Below are positions 60,304 through 64,000 of a DNA stretch of 64,000 bases, piece after piece. Source of the DNA: Pseudoalteromonas aurantia 208. Its GTDB lineage: Bacteria > Pseudomonadota > Gammaproteobacteria > Enterobacterales > Alteromonadaceae. The stretch is from contig NZ_AQGV01000012.1 of NCBI RefSeq assembly GCF_014858725.1, positions 124,001-188,000 of the forward strand, in the 5' to 3' direction. Position 1 is the first letter of the stretch; every line of letters starts with the position of its first letter. Made by a program: the position numbers and the translations under genes. The notes under the pieces were generated by a model. That model searched no databases. It was not told the origin of the DNA and saw only the letters and a program-made list of their open reading frames with translations.

Positions 60304-60454
60304 TTTAACTAATTATCTATATTGTCGGTGATCCGTTATAAAATAAAAAGAGGGATCTGTAAATTTTCACAGAGACAATGCGATATTGTTCATAGGGGGT
60401 TGATCTATCGTATGATAGTATTGCTTTTTGGCCATAACGATGGAACTACATTAA

Positions 60455-62188
60455 GTGTTAAAGCAGTTACTTGTTTGTTTTTTGATGATTAATGCTTTGT
60501 TGGGGAATGCGGCTAATGCGCAAAGTGGCACACAACTGCAGACTCTGAATATTAAAGGAGTTGACCAAGCTGTAGAAGAAAATATTACGGGTTTTTTACA
60601 GCCTTTTCTAGCGCGACCATTTGGTGTTGCAGATTATACGCTTGCGCGAAAAGAAGTTGAAACAGCGTTACAGGCGTTAGGTTACTACTTTAGTGAAATT
60701 AAGTTACAATTGACTGATGAAAAGCAAACCTTGTTGGTGACGATAAACCCTAAAAAACGATTGTACTGGCATGATATAGAGATAAGCATAATTGGGGACG
60801 ATGCTGAGCGAGACCCTGTTATTCAAAAGCTAGTCTCAACGGTTCCTTTGAAAAATGGCGCAGCTGTAAGGCACGATGAATACCAGCAAACCAAAGCGCA
60901 GCTAGAAAGCACATTGTTACAACGTGGCTATTTTGATTTTAAATGGGCTCAAAGCCGATTGCAAATAGATAAAGCGCGTAGGCAAGCGAATGTGATTTTA
61001 CATATCAATACAGGGATTCGATATCGCTTTGGTGATATTAAGGTGAGCGGTGCACCTAAAGCGGAACAATATATTCGTAATTTATCACCTTTTAAGCGCA
61101 ATTCAGAATATCGTACTCACTTGTTGTCAGATTTCAACTTATCACTGAATGCAACACCGTACTTTTCGTCGGTCAAAGTTTATCCTTTATTAAAAAATCG
61201 TCACAATGGATTAGTACCGATACGTATTGATGTGCACGAAAAACCGGGAAATAGCTTTGAAGTAGGTGGAGGTTATAGTACTGACTTAGGCGCGAGAGCA
61301 AGGTTTAAGTGGTCTAAGCCTTGGATCAGTGAAGATGGTCATTTCGTAGAGAGTAACTTATCATTATCTCAGCAATTACAAGATATTACAGCTAGTTATA
61401 CTATTCCAGTGGGCAACCCAAATGATGACATTTGGCGGGTTTTAGGTGGTTATCAGCGTCAAGATGAAATTAACGATAAAGTAGAAACGACTATTTGGAA
61501 TATTCAGCTTCAGCGTCAATGGTTAACTGAACATGGGTGGGTGCGCACTGCTTTTATCAAGCGAGAGCATGAAACGAGTAAACAACAAAATACCGAGCTG
61601 CTCGAAACTGAAATGCTTATTCCAGGGGTGAGTTACGCTAAGAAACAGTCTCAGGGCGGAGCGTTACCATACTGGGGTAATGAGCAATTGTTTTCTATTG
61701 AGGTTGCCAGCGGTTCAGTCATTTCATCTACTTCATTACTTAAGCTAAATTGGAACAATGCGTGGCTACGAAATTATGATACAAAGCATCTATTTTATGG
61801 TCGCATTGATTTGGGTGGAATTTTGGTTGATGACATCAAAGCAGTTCCGTTTAATATGCGATATTTTGCAGGTGGAGACCAGAGTGTGCGTGGCTTTGCA
61901 TATCAAAGTATCGGCCCAAGAGAAGATGACGGTACCCTGATTGGTGGTAAGTATAGGGTAACCACGACAGCAGAATACAATTATCAGTTTTTGCCTAATT
62001 GGCGCACGGCAATATTTGTAGATGCTGGTGCTGTCGCAAATGGCCCTTTAAAAAAATGGTCTGTTGGTGCCGGTTTTGGTCTGCGGTATCTAACACCCGT
62101 AGGGCCGATCAGATTAGACCATGCTTGGGGATTGAGTAAAGATAGTAAAAGTACCCGCTTGAGTATAGTAATAGGTCCAGAAATTTAA
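60455..62188 (+). CDS. tamA: Translocation and assembly module subunit TamA
   Basis: BamA-family outer-membrane barrel. 577 residues, the E. coli length: signal peptide to about 22 (GNAANA), three POTRA domains (about 30-265) and the barrel (about 270-577) with GGDQSVRGF near residue 473 and a C-terminal beta-signal RLSIVIGPEI. GTG start. With TamB it spans the envelope and helps insert outer-membrane proteins or lipids. Confidence 0.94.
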   Translation: MLKQLLVCFLMINALLGNAANAQSGTQLQTLNIKGVDQAVEENITGFLQPFLARPFGVADYTLARKEVETALQALGYYFSEIKLQLTDEKQTLLVTINPKKRLYWHDIEISIIGDDAERDPVIQKLVSTVPLKNGAAVRHDEYQQTKAQLESTLLQRGYFDFKWAQSRLQIDKARRQANVILHINTGIRYRFGDIKVSGAPKAEQYIRNLSPFKRNSEYRTHLLSDFNLSLNATPYFSSVKVYPLLKNRHNGLVPIRIDVHEKPGNSFEVGGGYSTDLGARARFKWSKPWISEDGHFVESNLSLSQQLQDITASYTIPVGNPNDDIWRVLGGYQRQDEINDKVETTIWNIQLQRQWLTEHGWVRTAFIKREHETSKQQNTELLETEMLIPGVSYAKKQSQGGALPYWGNEQLFSIEVASGSVISSTSLLKLNWNNAWLRNYDTKHLFYGRIDLGGILVDDIKAVPFNMRYFAGGDQSVRGFAYQSIGPREDDGTLIGGKYRVTTTAEYNYQFLPNWRTAIFVDAGAVANGPLKKWSVGAGFGLRYLTPVGPIRLDHAWGLSKDSKSTRLSIVIGPEI

Positions 62189-64000
62189 TGTTGAATAAAT
62201 TTAAAAAATACCGTTTTTCGTATACGTGCGCAGTACTCATCGTAATTGTCGTCAGTATTTTCTTTACTGTACCAGGTAACCACTTGTTATTGGCGAGTGT
62301 AAGCAAATTAGTGCCGGGGCTTGAAGTGAGTGTTGTCAATAGACGCATATTCTCTGGTGGTGATATTAATATAGATTATCAAACACAGCAGTTTGATTTT
62401 GAAGGCAAGAATGTAAACATAGAATTGTCATGGTTTAGTTGCGCAACGGTCTGTGTGTCTGTTGTAGCACAACAACTGGATATGACGTTACATAACCAGA
62501 AACTGAGTGGCACTGAAAATAAATCGACGCGGGAGTCCATAAAAATTGAAGCGAGGGAGCAAATTTCAGCACCTGTTGATATCGTATTAGAATTGCTTTC
62601 AATTAAAAAATTATCGGTCACAACGCCAGAAGCAAAGGTGCTGTTAACAGATACCCATCTTGTCGCGGATTGGATTAATAATACCCTGAAAGTACATGTT
62701 TTGCATTTGAATAATGTTTCGGCAATATTACCTGAGCAGCCAGCGCCAAGAGATGAGCCGAAAATGACGGCTTTGCCTGTGTTTGAAGTATTTGAACTAT
62801 TTATACCAATGGCGGTTAAGATCACACAACTCAACATCGATAATGTGGTGATAGAGAAAAGCAGTCAGCAACATGCCCTTTCTGATATTGCGTTATCGGC
62901 CAAATTGCACGGCACAGAAGTACTGTTACGTGATATGACCTTGGCTTATCAGCAGTTCGTTTTACGCTCAAATATCAACTTGGATACAGAAGAACAGTGG
63001 AACATTAGTAGCTTTACCACGTTAACATCCCCACATGGGTTGTTGTCTCTTCAAACTAACGGGAGTTTGAACGACTTGAATATAGGGGTGACAACTCAAG
63101 GAGGAGTCGCCAGTAAAGTAAATAGCCAAGTTGACATGACGACATTAAATTGGCCATTTAAAATTAATGGGGTGATTGAGCAACAAAGCGATTTCATAAC
63201 ACCGTTAGAATTAGTTGGGGATGTGTCTGCTGGCCGTATTTATTTAGCAGGCACTGGGAATGCACAGCAATATGTTATCGACTTAAATGGCAAAGCCAGT
63301 GCATCTCAACTGGGGAGCATTGAAAGTAAGGTCCAGCTAACAGGGTCTATGGGTCATATCGATATCTCAGAAGCTCAATTGCAGATAGAGCAGGCGCAAG
63401 CTAATGTGAGCGCAAAAGTTCAATGGCACAATGAACTGATGATTGATATCCGGGGGAGCCTTAAGGCGTTGCCGTTAGGGGTGTTTATTGATGATATAAA
63501 TACACAGTTGAGCGGTGAGTTTAAAACCCAAATTATGCAAAAAAATAACGCTTGGGAGCTGTTTGTACAGCAGCTATCTCTCACAGGTATCGTTCAGGAA
63601 AAAGCGCTTAAAGCGGATATTAAGTTAAAAGTTAATGAGCATGGTTATGGTTCTATTGATGAACTTTCTTTGCGTTATGGAAAAAGTGTATTCAATTCAC
63701 AAGGGATATTGGCAGAACAGGTTGAATTAGATGGGCTGTTTAATCTTGACCATACACGCGATAAGCTCTTGCCAGTAGACGCTGTAATGCACGGCACATT
63801 ACGAGTACTAGGTACACATAAAAGCCCACATATTTTTTTGAACAGTGATGCTACGCGGATAAGTCATCAGCAATTTGAATTGAAGAATGCCAATATATTC
63901 GGTGAAATCAACTTAGCGCAACAATGGCAAGGTGCGATAAAGGTGAGTGTGGCAGAGCTTGTTACCGAGCAAGAAAAATTTGATAATATTGCGCTAACTG
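62188..64000 (+). CDS. tamB: Translocation and assembly module subunit TamB, 3' truncated by window edge
   Basis: Only the first 604 residues are in the window; the frame is open to the end. ATG 62188 overlaps the last base of the tamA stop (TAATG). An N-terminal membrane anchor (about 11-29, YTCAVLIVIVVSIFF) and FSGGDINIDY are typical of TamB; the rest shows the repeating beta-strand pattern of AsmA-like lipid-transfer proteins. Forms the TAM complex with TamA. Confidence 0.93.
   Translation, partial: MLNKFKKYRFSYTCAVLIVIVVSIFFTVPGNHLLLASVSKLVPGLEVSVVNRRIFSGGDINIDYQTQQFDFEGKNVNIELSWFSCATVCVSVVAQQLDMTLHNQKLSGTENKSTRESIKIEAREQISAPVDIVLELLSIKKLSVTTPEAKVLLTDTHLVADWINNTLKVHVLHLNNVSAILPEQPAPRDEPKMTALPVFEVFELFIPMAVKITQLNIDNVVIEKSSQQHALSDIALSAKLHGTEVLLRDMTLAYQQFVLRSNINLDTEEQWNISSFTTLTSPHGLLSLQTNGSLNDLNIGVTTQGGVASKVNSQVDMTTLNWPFKINGVIEQQSDFITPLELVGDVSAGRIYLAGTGNAQQYVIDLNGKASASQLGSIESKVQLTGSMGHIDISEAQLQIEQAQANVSAKVQWHNELMIDIRGSLKALPLGVFIDDINTQLSGEFKTQIMQKNNAWELFVQQLSLTGIVQEKALKADIKLKVNEHGYGSIDELSLRYGKSVFNSQGILAEQVELDGLFNLDHTRDKLLPVDAVMHGTLRVLGTHKSPHIFLNSDATRISHQQFELKNANIFGEINLAQQWQGAIKVSVAELVTEQEKFDNIALT

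Overview
The window looks like a chromosomal segment of a marine gammaproteobacterium of the Alteromonadales, most likely Pseudoalteromonas or a close relative. I base this on AT-rich DNA, PomAB-type sodium-driven flagellar stator genes, the gene order thrB-thrC, glyA-nrdR-ribD-ribE-ribBA-ribH-nusB-thiL-pgpA and leuS-lptE-holA-nadD-rsfS-rlmH-mrdA-rodA-rlpA-dacA-ybeD-lipB-lipA, and protein sequences recalled from that group. This is inference from sequence reading; no database search was possible. I saw no rRNA, tRNA, CRISPR array, insertion sequence or prophage.

Layout. 1-12.7 kb (plus strand): the end of the threonine operon, glyA, then nrdR with riboflavin genes, nusB, thiL, pgpA and a large beta-propeller diguanylate cyclase. 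12.7-16.2 kb (minus): an Mpo1-like gene and the isoprenoid precursor cluster xseB-ispA-dxs. 16.3-18.9 kb (plus): pomA-pomB behind a good FliA (sigma-28) promoter, then a 26-residue small ORF and a five-helix membrane protein. 18.9-33 kb (minus): an aromatic amino acid transporter, then the conserved lipoate / cell elongation / ribosome / NAD / LPS / leuS cluster. 33-41.4 kb (plus): YbeL-like protein, a LonH-type protease with FKBP, a DUF1330 protein, a tricorn-like S41 protease and an SDR enzyme.

41.4-50 kb is the accessory part: GNAT plus small HTH protein, two gene remnants around a CadC-like regulator, a SRPBCC protein, a GH18 chitinase-like protein, and a 545-codon secreted protein with a clan-CD (caspase-like) His/Cys pattern. 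Intergenic gaps here are long and AT-rich. 50-64 kb returns to conserved genes: Nif3, ElyC-like, metR, a GAF-GGDEF-EAL protein, pyrC, a cold-shock gene with long leader, an H-NS-family gene, radD, an RraB-like gene and tamA-tamB (cut by the window end).

Most notable: radD has no ATG, GTG or TTG before its Walker A region and seems to start at ATT behind a perfect AGGAGG; thiL has its only Shine-Dalgarno on the far side of a terminator-like hairpin; the second half of RibBA lacks the GTP cyclohydrolase II zinc cysteines; an orphan terminator lies upstream of metR; and the 545-codon secreted protein may be an undescribed cysteine-peptidase-like family.
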